A DNA stretch of 64,000 bases from Streptomyces sp. TN58 (GTDB lineage Bacteria; Actinomycetota; Actinomycetes; Streptomycetales; Streptomycetaceae): contig NZ_CP018870.1 in the NCBI RefSeq assembly GCF_001941845.1, forward strand, positions 5,804,001-5,868,000, given 5' to 3'. Position numbers and translations under genes: made by a program. The notes beneath the pieces are model-generated. The model was not told the origin of the DNA. It saw only the letters and a program-made list of their open reading frames with translations, and did no database searches. This document shows, piece by piece, positions 44,242 through 52,863 of this stretch (position 1 is its first letter; every line of letters begins with the position of its first letter).

Positions 44242-44789
44242 GTGAACGACAGCGCACACGCAATACGGATCCGGCCGGGCGGACCGGCGGACGCACCGGC
44301 CCTGCTGGACATGCTCGACTCCGCCGTGGCCTGGACGCCCGCGGCAACACCGAGCAGTGGGGCACCATCCCGTACTCGCGGCGGCCCGGCGGTCCGGAGC
44401 GGGTCGAGCGCTACACCACCGAGAACACCCCCTACGTCGCCGAGCTGGACGGGACGCCCGTCGGAGCCCTGGTGCTGGACTGCGGGCCCAGCCCGCAGCT
44501 GCCGATCGCGCCGGCCGGAGAGCCCGAGCGGTACGTACGGCTGCTGGTCTCCGACCGGCGCCACGCGGGCCGCGGCATCGGCGCCGCCCTGCTGGCGCAC
44601 GCCGCCGAGGAGGCCTGGCGGGCCGGCGTCACCCTCCTGCGGGTCGACTGCTGGGCGGGCGGCGGGGGCGAACTGGTCGCGTTCTACGAGCGCTGCGGCT
44701 TCACACCCACCGAACCCTTCCTGTCCGGGGACTGGCCGGGGCAGGTGCTGGCCCGGCGGCTCGGACCCGGCGGCGGAGCACACGGCTGA
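44242..44789 (+). pseudogene. Frame-disrupted GNAT acetyltransferase
   Basis: The N-terminal part, starting GTG 44242, reads IRIRPGGPADAPALLDMLDS and AVAW in one frame. The rest (LDARGNTEQWGTIPYS, VRLLVSDRRHAGRGIGAALL, VDCWAGGGGELVAFYERCGF) continues in another frame to the stop at 44789. The break is near 44327-44334, in GGCCTGGACG, where GGCCTGGCTGGACG would restore the frame. Loss of a 4-nt CTGG copy explains this. It is either a pseudogene or a sequencing error; the acetyl-CoA loop is intact. Confidence 0.65.
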
Positions 44790-44937
44790 CGACGCGAAGG
44801 CGATGCGGGGAAGCCTTCCGGACGACGTCCCGGAAAAAGAAGTGGCCCCCACGCGAGCGGGCTTGTTACGGTGGGGCCGTTCCCGCCGAGCGGTGAGGAA
44901 CCACGGCAACGTGTACGACCCGGAGGTGAGTTCATTG

Positions 44938-45009
44938 ATGACTGTCACGGCGCAGGGCGCTGCCCGCACTCAGAAGACCATCGATGTGACCTCCGTGGTC
45001 TCCGGCTGA
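44938..45009 (+). CDS. 23-aa ORF with a strong ribosome-binding site
   Basis: GGAGGTGAG stands 8 nt ahead of an ATG that opens a 23-codon frame (MTVTAQGAARTQKTIDVTS then VVSG). The gene for RsgA begins 72 nt after its stop. The ribosome site is among the best in the window, so translation is plausible. It could be a leader peptide for rsgA or a small protein; it resembles nothing I recognise. Confidence 0.4.
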   Translation: MTVTAQGAARTQKTIDVTSVVSG

Positions 45010-45081
45010 CCTCACACCTCACCTCGCGTACCGCCGTAGGGCGGGCGCATGCGGCCGGGGCCACCCTGTGAAGGGTTCCCC

Positions 45082-46188
45082 TTGTCTTTCTCCGCTTTCC
45101 CGCAGGCCTCGCTCTCGCCCGCCCTCGCCCCCCTGGGCTGGGACGACGCATGGGCGGCCGAGTTCACCCCGTACGCCGAGCAGGGCCTCCTGCCCGGCCG
45201 TGTCGTCCGCGTCGACCGCGGTCAGTGCGACGTACTGACCGCAGACGGCGTCGTCCGCGCCGACACCGCCTTCGTCACCCCCCACGACCCGCTGCGCGTC
45301 ATCTGCACCGGGGACTGGGCCGCCGTCGAAGCGGCGGGCAACCCGCGGTACGTGAAGGCGTACCTGCCGCGCCGGACCGCCTTCGTACGCTCCACCTCCT
45401 CCCAGCGGTCCGAGGGGCAGATCCTCGCCGCGAACGTCGACCACGCGATCATCGCCGTATCCCTGGCCGTGGAGCTCGACCTGGGGCGCATCGAGCGCTT
45501 CCTGGCCCTGGCCTGGGAGTCGGGTGCGCAGCCGCTGGTCGTCCTCACCAAGGCGGACCTGGTCCCGGACCCGGTCACCCTCGGCCACCTCGTCCAGGAC
45601 GTGGAGACCACCGCCCCGGGCGTGCAGGTCCTCACCGTGTCCTCCCACACCGGGGAGGGCACCGACGTCCTCGGCGCGATCGTCGCCGCCGGCACCAGCG
45701 TCCTGCTGGGCGTCTCCGGCGCGGGCAAGTCCACCCTGGCGAACGCACTGCTCGGCACGGACGCCATGGAGGTCCAGGCCACCCGTGACGTCGACGGCAA
45801 GGGCCGTCACACCACGACCACCCGCAACCTGCTCGTCCTGCCGGGTGGCGGCGTCCTCATCGACACCCCGGGGCTGCGCGGCGTCGGGCTCTTCGACGCG
45901 GAGGCGGGAGTCGGGCAGGTCTTCTCCGAGATCGAGGACTACGCCGCCCAGTGCCGCTTCCACGACTGCGCCCACGAGGCGGAGCCGGGCTGCGCGGTGC
46001 TCGCGGCCCTGGAATCGGGGGAGCTGCCCGAGCGGCGGCTGGAGAGCTACCGCAAGCTCCTGCGGGAGAACCAGCGGATCGTGGCGAAGACCGACGCCCG
46101 GCTGCGGTCGGAGATCCGCCGCGACTGGCGGCTGAAGTCGGCGGAGGGCCGGGCCAATTACTCCGCCAAGCGCGGCAACCGGATCTGA
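45082..46188 (+). CDS. rsgA: Ribosome small-subunit GTPase A
   Basis: The 368-residue protein is a circularly permuted GTPase that helps 30S maturation. Its order is the N-terminal OB fold (GRVVRVDRGQCDVLTADG), G4 VLTKADLV, G1 GVSGAGKSTLANALLG, G3 LIDTPGLRGVGLFD, then a zinc motif CRFHDCAHEAEPGC and a helical tail. I chose TTG 45082 because GAAGGG lies 6 nt upstream and the preceding 11 codons look non-coding. A strong terminator follows. Confidence 0.9.
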   Translation: MSFSAFPQASLSPALAPLGWDDAWAAEFTPYAEQGLLPGRVVRVDRGQCDVLTADGVVRADTAFVTPHDPLRVICTGDWAAVEAAGNPRYVKAYLPRRTAFVRSTSSQRSEGQILAANVDHAIIAVSLAVELDLGRIERFLALAWESGAQPLVVLTKADLVPDPVTLGHLVQDVETTAPGVQVLTVSSHTGEGTDVLGAIVAAGTSVLLGVSGAGKSTLANALLGTDAMEVQATRDVDGKGRHTTTTRNLLVLPGGGVLIDTPGLRGVGLFDAEAGVGQVFSEIEDYAAQCRFHDCAHEAEPGCAVLAALESGELPERRLESYRKLLRENQRIVAKTDARLRSEIRRDWRLKSAEGRANYSAKRGNRI

Positions 46189-46205
46189 CCCGGACGGGCG
46201 CTCCG

Positions 46206-46243
46206 CCGCCGGGGGGCCGGGCCGAGGCCCGGCCCCCCGGCGG
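46206..46243 (+). terminator. Strong 18-bp hairpin terminator after rsgA
   Basis: CCGCCGGGGGGCCGGGCC and GGCCCGGCCCCCCGGCGG are exact reverse complements separated by two bases. It begins 18 nt after the rsgA stop. No U-run follows. Confidence 0.75.
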
Positions 46244-46349
46244 CCCGTTCCCGCGCCCGCCGAAATCGGTGATCAAGCTGCCCGTTCCCTGTGTACTCTG
46301 AGCGGGCTTTCGAACCTGTTCAAGCACCTCAAAAGAAAATGGGGGGCCG

Positions 46350-48005
46350 GTGCGCAATCGCCGACTCATAGTTTCCGCTGCCGTCCTCGCGGCCGGCGTA
46401 GGCCTCGTACCCGCGACGGCCCAGGCCGACGGCGGCCCGGCCAAGCCCGACGCACACGGGGTCAGCGCCCCGGGCGCCGACCTCGGCAAGGCGGCAGCGT
46501 CCAACTTCACCACCTTCACGAGCGCCCCCGAGCGCACCGTCCGCCCCGCCGGCAAGGGCGGCGCCCAGGTGCAGGGGACGGCCGCCTCGGAGCCGACGGT
46601 CGGCCTGACCGCCAAGGGCACCAGCGCCCGCGGGATCAGCCTGGAGCTCGCCGTCAGCATCGACCCGGGCGCCCAGATCACGGCGTTCATCGAGTGGGGC
46701 GACGGCAGCTACGACGCGTTCGACACCTACGGTCCCGCCAACCAGACCGTGGCCCACTCCTACTCGGAGATCGGCGCCTACACCGTCAAGGTCACCCTGA
46801 AGGACGCCACGGGTGAGCGGGGCAGCAACTCGCTCGCCGTCGTCACGCCGGGTTCCGACTTCACGCCGTACAAGCCGACCCGCCTGCTGGACACGCGCTA
46901 CGGCACGGGCGGGCCCGCGGCGAAGATACCCGCCTACGGCACCACGCGGGTGAAGATCTCCGGCAACGGCGACATCCCCACAGGGGTCACGGCCGTGGTC
47001 CTCAACGTCACGGTCACCAACACCACCAGCGGTGGCCACGTCACCGTGTGGCCCACGGGCAGCGAGCGTCCGATCACGTCGAACGTCAACTTCGCCAAGG
47101 GGCAGACCGTCCCGAACCTGGTGATCGTGCCCGTCGACAGGAACGGCTTCGTCGACCTGTACAACGGCGGCTGGGAGCCGGTCGACCTGATCGCCGACGT
47201 CACCGGCTACTTCACCCGGACCTCCTCCTCCGGTTACACCCCGGTCAACCCGTCGCGCTTCGTCGACACCCGCAACGGCACGGGCACCGCCCAGGGCCAG
47301 GTACGCGGACAGGCCACGTTCGGCGCCCGGTTCGCCGGCCGGGACGGCATCCCGGCGGACGCCACGGCGGTCGCGCTGAACGTGACGGTCACGAACCCGC
47401 GCGAGGCCGGCCACCTGACCGTGTACCCCAGCGGGGGCAGCGTCCCGATCACGTCCAACGTGAACTTCCGCGCCGGCCAGACGGTCGCCAACTCCGTGAT
47501 CGTGCCGGTCGGCACGGACGGGTCGGTCAGCTTCCGCAACGGCGCCTGGAACGGCACCGACGTCATCGTCGACGTCGTCGGCTACTACCGGCCCGGCAGC
47601 CGGGGCGCCTACCTGCCCTTCGTCCCGGAGCGCCTGCTCGACACCCGTGACAGCTCGGACTGGGCGTGGGGTCCGCTGGGCGGCCAGGGATACATCTACA
47701 TGCCGCTGTCCACCCAGCGCCCCGCCAACACGGCCTACGTGCTGAACACGACGGTCACCAACACCCGCGGCGAGGGCTACCTCACGGTCGCCCCGGACCC
47801 GAACTCGCTGAGCGCGTACGAGGGCGGCTGGGAGAGCTGGCCCACCCCGCCCAACTCCTCCAACCTGAACTGGAAGCGGTCCGAGACCGTCCCGAACCTG
47901 GTCCAGGCCGGGATGGGGAACCACGGCATCGTCGACTTCTGGAACCGGGGCTGGGACGACATCGACCTCGTGGTCGACATCTTCGGCGTCTACCAGACGA
48001 ACTGA
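46350..48005 (+). CDS. Secreted PKD-domain protein with three beta repeats
   Basis: The 551-residue protein has a signal peptide (RRLIVSAAVLAAGVGLVPAT, cleavage near AQA-DG). A PKD-like domain follows (AFIEWGDGSYDAFDT, then VAHSYSEIGAYTVKVTL). Three repeats of about 115-125 residues come next, each with a P-x-R-LLDTR or RFVDTR start, LNVTVTN, a SNVNF/SNLNW segment, GQTVPNLV/ETVPNLV, and a VDVxGY/VDIFGVY end. It is probably an exported adhesion, carbohydrate-binding or matrix protein. GTG 46350 is used. The A-rich stretch before it is unlike its surroundings and may hold the promoter. Confidence 0.8.
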   Translation: MRNRRLIVSAAVLAAGVGLVPATAQADGGPAKPDAHGVSAPGADLGKAAASNFTTFTSAPERTVRPAGKGGAQVQGTAASEPTVGLTAKGTSARGISLELAVSIDPGAQITAFIEWGDGSYDAFDTYGPANQTVAHSYSEIGAYTVKVTLKDATGERGSNSLAVVTPGSDFTPYKPTRLLDTRYGTGGPAAKIPAYGTTRVKISGNGDIPTGVTAVVLNVTVTNTTSGGHVTVWPTGSERPITSNVNFAKGQTVPNLVIVPVDRNGFVDLYNGGWEPVDLIADVTGYFTRTSSSGYTPVNPSRFVDTRNGTGTAQGQVRGQATFGARFAGRDGIPADATAVALNVTVTNPREAGHLTVYPSGGSVPITSNVNFRAGQTVANSVIVPVGTDGSVSFRNGAWNGTDVIVDVVGYYRPGSRGAYLPFVPERLLDTRDSSDWAWGPLGGQGYIYMPLSTQRPANTAYVLNTTVTNTRGEGYLTVAPDPNSLSAYEGGWESWPTPPNSSNLNWKRSETVPNLVQAGMGNHGIVDFWNRGWDDIDLVVDIFGVYQTN

Positions 48006-48036
48006 CCCGCCGTCCGCTCCCGCGGGCCCGGCGGGA

Positions 48037-48231
48037 TCACCCGGCCCGGTCGGGGAGCGGCGCGCCGCACCGGGGGCAGCCGCCGGTTCCGCGGCCGCGG
48101 CCGCGGTCCGGGTCGAGGCATCCGCATGCCTCGCAGACGAGGTGAAGCAGGCAGGCCGGCTCGCCGGCGTCCGCCGGCTCGGCGGGCGGCGGCATCGGCT
48201 CGGGCGGCGGCTTCGGTTCGGGCGTGTCCAT
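48037..48231 (-). CDS. 64-aa zinc-ribbon protein
   Basis: The small product has a proline-rich, acidic first half (MDTPEPKPPPEPMPPPAEP) and a zinc ribbon, HLVCEACGCLDPD and GGCPRCGAPLPD. Its ATG at 48231 was chosen because the family usually begins here. The function is unknown; such proteins may bind nucleic acids or partners. It converges with the secreted-protein gene. Confidence 0.6.
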   Translation of the reverse strand: MDTPEPKPPPEPMPPPAEPADAGEPACLLHLVCEACGCLDPDRGRGRGTGGCPRCGAPLPDRAG

Positions 48232-48372
48232 GACGGCTCCCGGCGGGGCGGTGGCAACGGCTTGCCTCGGCGGCTTCGAGCGTAGTCCCCGCTCGTGGCG
48301 ACCGTCTGCGCCCACCCCACCGCCGCCCTGCCCGGTGCCGGGCCGACCGCGGCCCGGCACCGGCCGGTGGTG

Positions 48373-48990
48373 TCAGACCCCGTCCGCGGTGCGCGGTGCG
48401 CGGCGCATGGCCCACAGGGTCGGCCCGCCTCCGGGGAGCCGCGCCTCCCCGAGCACGGTGAAGCCGAAGTGCTCGTAGAACGGCAGGTTGTCGGGCTTGG
48501 AGGACTCCAGGTAGACCGGCAGGCCCGCCGCGTCGGCCTTGGCCAGACCCGAGCGCAGCAGAGCCGCCCCGTGCCCCTGGCCGCGTGCGGCGGGGTCGGC
48601 GCCGAGCACCGCCAGGTACCAGTGCGGCTCGGTCGGGGCGTGCTTCACGGCCTCCGCGACGGCCTCGCGGAAGAGCCCGGCCCGGTCGCCGAGGATGCCC
48701 TCCAGCTCCTGGACGGTCTCGGCGTCGGGCGCGGCCTTCGCCTGCCCCTCGGGCGCCACCCAGAAGGAGGCCGCCGCGTCGGTGCGCTCGCACACGCCGT
48801 GGCGGACGTACTGCCGGGTGAACAGCGTGGTGAAGTAGCGGCTCAGCCCCGCCTCGCGGGAAGCGTCGTCGGGGAAGAACCAGCGCAGCATCGGGTCGTC
48901 GTCGAAGGCGGCGGCCAGGGTGCGGCTGACCATGCGGGCATCGTCGATCGTTGCCGTCTTCGGAGCGTTCGTTATGGGCATACGGGTCAT
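48373..48990 (-). CDS. GNAT family N-acetyltransferase
   Basis: The 205-residue protein has an N-terminal SRTLAAAFDDDPMLRWFFPD, a family hallmark of the puromycin-acetyltransferase-like group, then WYLAVLGADPAARGQGHGAA with the acetyl-CoA loop, and YLESSKPDNLPFYEHFGFTV. It may acetylate a small amine or antibiotic. It stands alone with its own promoter region. Confidence 0.88.
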   Translation of the reverse strand: MTRMPITNAPKTATIDDARMVSRTLAAAFDDDPMLRWFFPDDASREAGLSRYFTTLFTRQYVRHGVCERTDAAASFWVAPEGQAKAAPDAETVQELEGILGDRAGLFREAVAEAVKHAPTEPHWYLAVLGADPAARGQGHGAALLRSGLAKADAAGLPVYLESSKPDNLPFYEHFGFTVLGEARLPGGGPTLWAMRRAPRTADGV

Positions 48991-49065
48991 TCTGCACCCT
49001 GGATGATCTTGACCGGCGGGCGGCCCCCTCGTGCGTGGCGCCTTGTCGGCGGCGGGGCCCTTGGG

Positions 49066-49548
49066 TCAGTCCGTGCACACCGCGCCCACCCACGCCCCCA
49101 CCACCAGCAGGCACGCGAACAGTTCCACCAGCACGCTCGTGCCCACCGCCCGCATCACCGCACGCGTCGAGGCCCAGGCCTCGCCGTGCCCGCCCAGACG
49201 CAGCCGCTCACACAGGTAGACCCCGCCCACGAAGCCCGGAACCGCCCCCACCACCGGGACCAGGACGAAGCCGAGCAGCGCGCCCGCGCCCGCGAAGACC
49301 GCCGTGCGCGGGGTGACCGGGAGCCCGCGGGGCCGACGCGGCGGCAGCTGCCACTTCACCACCTGGACCACCAGCAGCAGAGCCGTCGCCGCGACCAGCA
49401 GCGACCACGCCAGCGCCGACCGCTCCTGCAGCGCCCACCACATCAGCCCCGCCCACACCAGCCAGGTCCCCGGCACGCCCGGAACCAGCACCCCGACCAG
49501 CCCGAGCAGGAGCACCAGGCCCACCAGCAGCAGCTGCGGCACGTCCAC
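49066..49548 (-). CDS. DUF456 membrane protein
   Basis: The 160-residue protein has four to five hydrophobic helices (QLLLVGLVLLLGLVGVLVPG; LVWAGLMWWAL; GAGALLGFVLVPVVGAVPG; LVELFACLLVVGAWVG) and the DUF456 glycine-zipper-like VPGVPGTWLVW and VPGFVGGVYL. Function is unknown. It starts with ATG or GTG 24 nt after the LuxR-type gene's stop, on the same strand. Confidence 0.85.
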   Translation of the reverse strand: MDVPQLLLVGLVLLLGLVGVLVPGVPGTWLVWAGLMWWALQERSALAWSLLVAATALLLVVQVVKWQLPPRRPRGLPVTPRTAVFAGAGALLGFVLVPVVGAVPGFVGGVYLCERLRLGGHGEAWASTRAVMRAVGTSVLVELFACLLVVGAWVGAVCTD

Positions 49549-49572
49549 CCGCCCAGCGTGCCCGACCAGGGG

Positions 49573-50574
49573 CTACCGGGCCACCCAGCCACGTTCGTAC
49601 GCGTGCCAGCCCAGCTGCAGCCGCGTCGTCACCCCGGACAGCTCCATCAGGCCCTTGACCCGCCGCTGCACCGTCCGCAGGCCGAGCTCCAGGTGCTTGG
49701 CGACGCTCGCGTCCGTCATCCCCGCCAGCAGCAGCGAGAGGATCTCCAGATCCGTGGCGTCGGGGACGCCCCCGGCCTCCTCCGCCGAACCGGCCGCGCC
49801 CAGCCGCAGCGGCAGCGACTCCCGCCACACCGCCTCGAACAGCCCCGCCAGCAGGTCCAGCAGCCCGGACGCGTGCACCACCAGCGCCGCCGGCTCCGCG
49901 CCGCGCGCCGTCAGCGGGACCATGGCGAGGGACCGGTCCGCGATCACCAGCTTCGCCGGGACCTCCGCCGTCACCCTGACCTGCTCGCCCCGGGCCAGCG
50001 CCGCCGACGCCTCCCGGATCCCGCGCGGCAGGGTCAGCGCCTCGCGCTCGATGACCACCCGGTGGTCCACCCCGCGCAGCGAGGCACGCTCCTCCGCCTC
50101 GTCGCCCCAACCCGTGACGGCCCCGTGGCGGGCGCCGACCAGCGCGCACACCTCCTTCTCCGCGCCCAGCCGCAGCTGGTGGAAGCGGCGCGCCACCGCG
50201 CTCGCGCCCTGCACCACCTCCAACAGGTCGTGCACCGCCGGCTCGACCGCCTCGGCCCGGTACGCCCGCGTCAGCAGCTCCGCCGCCAGCTCCGCCCGCT
50301 CCAGCTCGTGCCGCTGCCGGGTCAGCAGGGCCCCGAGGGCCACCCCCGGCGGCGCCGCCACCCAGCGGCCCGGCCGCGCCGAGGACTGCGCAGCCAGCCC
50401 GTGCCGCTCCAGATGGCGCAGGGCCCGTTCGGTCTGCGCCACCGGCAGGGTCAGCCGGTGCGCGAGGTCGGGGACCTCGGCCGCGCCCAGCGCCACCAGC
50501 GCGCGGTACGCGGACTCCTGGCCCTCGTCCAGCCCTATGGCACCCAGCACCCGTCCACCCCTTTCCGACACCAC
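49573..50574 (-). CDS. TrmB/LuxR-type transcriptional regulator
   Basis: The 333-residue protein has an N-terminal winged helix like TrmB (LDEGQESAYRALVALGAAEV, then LAHRLTLPVAQTERALRHLE) and a C-terminal LuxR helix-turn-helix (LEILSLLLAGMTDASVAKHL, ELGLRTVQRRVKGLMELSGV). The middle (phospholipase-D-like segment, IADRSLAMVPL) may sense a ligand. This architecture is frequent in Streptomyces next to peptide or secondary-metabolite genes. It starts at GTG 50574. Confidence 0.85.
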   Translation of the reverse strand: MVSERGGRVLGAIGLDEGQESAYRALVALGAAEVPDLAHRLTLPVAQTERALRHLERHGLAAQSSARPGRWVAAPPGVALGALLTRQRHELERAELAAELLTRAYRAEAVEPAVHDLLEVVQGASAVARRFHQLRLGAEKEVCALVGARHGAVTGWGDEAEERASLRGVDHRVVIEREALTLPRGIREASAALARGEQVRVTAEVPAKLVIADRSLAMVPLTARGAEPAALVVHASGLLDLLAGLFEAVWRESLPLRLGAAGSAEEAGGVPDATDLEILSLLLAGMTDASVAKHLELGLRTVQRRVKGLMELSGVTTRLQLGWHAYERGWVAR

Positions 50575-50957
50575 GCCCGGCGGGAAGCCGCCACGGCGCG
50601 AACCCGCGCCGACATCATCGCCGTACCCCCCGCCCCTCTGCCAAGGTCACACCCCCGCACCATCAACATCCGCAGGCGGAAAGGCACTTACGCGCCGGCT
50701 TGTCGTGCAATGCAGTGGTTGGGTGCCAATTCGACCGGGGCGAGCGATGCGGCCGGTATCGCGCACGACGATGGCCACAGCGCCAGGGACGCGCAGGTAC
50801 GCGGCCCCTGCCGGACGGCAAGAAGGCGGTCGCGCGGGCGTACGGCGTCCGCTGATCCGTACGGGCAGGACGCGAAGGGTCCACAAGGCCGCCGCCCTGT
50901 GGACCCTTTTCGGGTATTCGGCGTTTTCGGCCCCCACCGGAGGCGGAGAATGAGGGC
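50575..50957. other. 383-bp intergenic region before the PP2C-like gene
   Basis: The gap between the divergent regulator and PP2C-like genes contains the AAGGGTCCACA hairpin (listed separately), several short inverted repeats and a relatively AT-rich patch near 50700-50740 that may hold promoters. No coding frame convinces. Confidence 0.5.
50875..50908 (+). terminator. 11-bp hairpin followed by T-run
   Basis: AAGGGTCCACA, 12-nt loop, TGTGGACCCTT, then TT and CGGG. This is the most classical intrinsic-terminator shape in the window on the plus strand. It lies only 50 nt upstream of the PP2C-like gene, so it would block read-through or act as an attenuator. Confidence 0.55.
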
Positions 50958-52835
50958 ATGAGTCAGCAGGGCGCGGACGACTGGTGGCAGAAGCTCTACG
51001 AGGACCCGGACGCGGGGCCGGCACCCGACCCGGGGGACACCCTCGACAACCGGTTCCGGTCGGCGGCGGGCGTGACGGCGGACCCCGCCGAGACGCCGCC
51101 CCCCGTGCCGCAAGAGCCGGTAGGGGAAGCCGAGTTCAGGCCGGGGCCCGTGCCCTGGCCGGGGCCCGGATTCGGGCCGGGGCGCGGGCCGCTGCCTGCC
51201 CCGCGCCCGGAACTCGACGGCGAGCTGCCCGCACGCCGTCCGCTGCCCGGCGCCGTCCGCCCGGAGCCCCCGCAGCCCGCTGCGGCGGGGCCGGTGCCCG
51301 CGCCGCGCCCGGCTCCCGACGGCAGGCCCGCGGGCCCGCCCGCGCAGGCGCCGCCCCTGCCGGCCTCCGCTGACACCGCGCCGCCCCGGCAGGCCCCGCC
51401 GCCCCCGGCCAAGGCGCCGGCCGGGCCGCCCCGGCCGCCGGCCCCGGCAGCCCGCCCGGCACCCGGCGAGCCCGCTGCCGAACGGCAGGCCCCGCTGCCG
51501 GCGCCCGCCGAAGCGCCCACCGCTGACGGGGCTCAGTCCGGCGCCGGGTACACCCCGCCGCCCCCGGCCCCTGCCGCGCCGATCGGCGAGCGGTACGTAC
51601 CGCCACCGCCCCCGGCGCCGCCCTGGCACGGAGCCCAGCCACGCGATCCGCGCACCGGCGGCGCCACCGGCTACGCCCTCGGCGGCGTCGACGTGCCGCC
51701 CGCGACCGGTCCGGAGCTGCCCGTCCGGCGCCCCCCGACGGCGCGCCCGGAAACCCGCACCGACGAGGCCCGGCAGCCCGCATCCGCACCCGCCCCCGCA
51801 CCCGTATCCCCGCCCGCACCCGCACCCGCGCCGGCGCGTCCGCCCGTGAGCCCGCCCGCCCCGGAGGCCGCCGCGCCCCGGCAGCGGCCAGAAGTGCGGT
51901 ACCTCGGCGACCGCGCGCCCACCTACGCCCCCGAACCGGGCGCGCTCCCGCCCGCGGACCCGGCCGCCCTCGACGGCCTGGTCCCCGACACCGTCCTGGA
52001 GGGAGCCCGCTACGGCGGCCACACCCTCCGCGCCGCCTCCCTGCGCGGCGACTCCGCCCGCTACCGCGGCGAGGCCCGCCGGGACTTCCTGCTCACCGCC
52101 CGCTTCAGCAGCGGCGACGACGCCCTGGTCCTGGTGGCCCTCGCCGGCGGGGACCGGGCGGCGCCCGGCGCCGCCGAGGCCGCAGCGGACCTGTGCCGCA
52201 CGGTCGCGGCGGCGGTCGGCCGCAGCCAGGAACGGCTGGCCGACGACATCCGGGCCGGGCGCCGCGACGCCCTGCGCTCGGGCCTGCAGCGGCTCACCGA
52301 CCGCGGCTACGGACGCCTGCGGGCCCGGGCGGCCGAGCTGGGGCTCGCGGAGGAGCAGTACACGGCGGGGCTGCGCGGACTGCTGCTCCCGGTGGACCCC
52401 GAATGCCGTACCCGGGTGTGCTTCGGCGCCGGCGCCGGCGGACTCTTCCGGCTCCGCTCGGGTCAATGGCAGGACCTGGAGCCGACCGGTCCCGCCGCCC
52501 CGCCCGCGTCCGCGCAGCCCCCCGCCCCCGGAGACGGCGACGTAGACGGGGGCGGGGACCGGGACGGGGTCGGAGGCCGGCCCGACGAGGCGCCCGGTGA
52601 GTCCGGCAGCCCCTTCCGCTTCCGGGCCGCCGTGGCCAGGCCCGGAGACACCCTGCTGCTGTGCTCCGGCGGGCTGGCCGAGCCGATGCGGGAGGAGGCC
52701 GCGCTCCAGGCTGAGCTCGCCGCCCGCTGGGGCGAGCCGGAGCCGCCCGGCCTCGCCGCGTTCCTCGCCGACATCCAGCTCCGCCTCAAGGGCTACGCCG
52801 ACGACCGCACGGCTGCCGCAGTCTGGGAGGCGTAA
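50958..52835 (+). CDS. Proline-rich protein with degenerate PP2C domain
   Basis: The 625-residue protein has about 320 residues of Pro/Ala-rich linker followed by a PP2C-like phosphatase fold. The pattern RAASLRGDSARYRGEARRD resembles the N-terminal PP2C motif, DALVLVALAGGDR stands where the VxDGxGG metal motif is expected, LLLCSGGLAEPMREE replaces LLCSDGL, and YADDRTAAAVWEA the final D-N segment. Several metal-binding aspartates are missing, so catalysis is doubtful. It may be a phosphatase-like scaffold. ATG 50958 follows GGAGGCGGAGAAT. Confidence 0.75.
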   Translation: MSQQGADDWWQKLYEDPDAGPAPDPGDTLDNRFRSAAGVTADPAETPPPVPQEPVGEAEFRPGPVPWPGPGFGPGRGPLPAPRPELDGELPARRPLPGAVRPEPPQPAAAGPVPAPRPAPDGRPAGPPAQAPPLPASADTAPPRQAPPPPAKAPAGPPRPPAPAARPAPGEPAAERQAPLPAPAEAPTADGAQSGAGYTPPPPAPAAPIGERYVPPPPPAPPWHGAQPRDPRTGGATGYALGGVDVPPATGPELPVRRPPTARPETRTDEARQPASAPAPAPVSPPAPAPAPARPPVSPPAPEAAAPRQRPEVRYLGDRAPTYAPEPGALPPADPAALDGLVPDTVLEGARYGGHTLRAASLRGDSARYRGEARRDFLLTARFSSGDDALVLVALAGGDRAAPGAAEAAADLCRTVAAAVGRSQERLADDIRAGRRDALRSGLQRLTDRGYGRLRARAAELGLAEEQYTAGLRGLLLPVDPECRTRVCFGAGAGGLFRLRSGQWQDLEPTGPAAPPASAQPPAPGDGDVDGGGDRDGVGGRPDEAPGESGSPFRFRAAVARPGDTLLLCSGGLAEPMREEAALQAELAARWGEPEPPGLAAFLADIQLRLKGYADDRTAAAVWEA

Positions 52836-52863
52836 CCGGCGCGGGCATGGCTGGATGGGAGGC

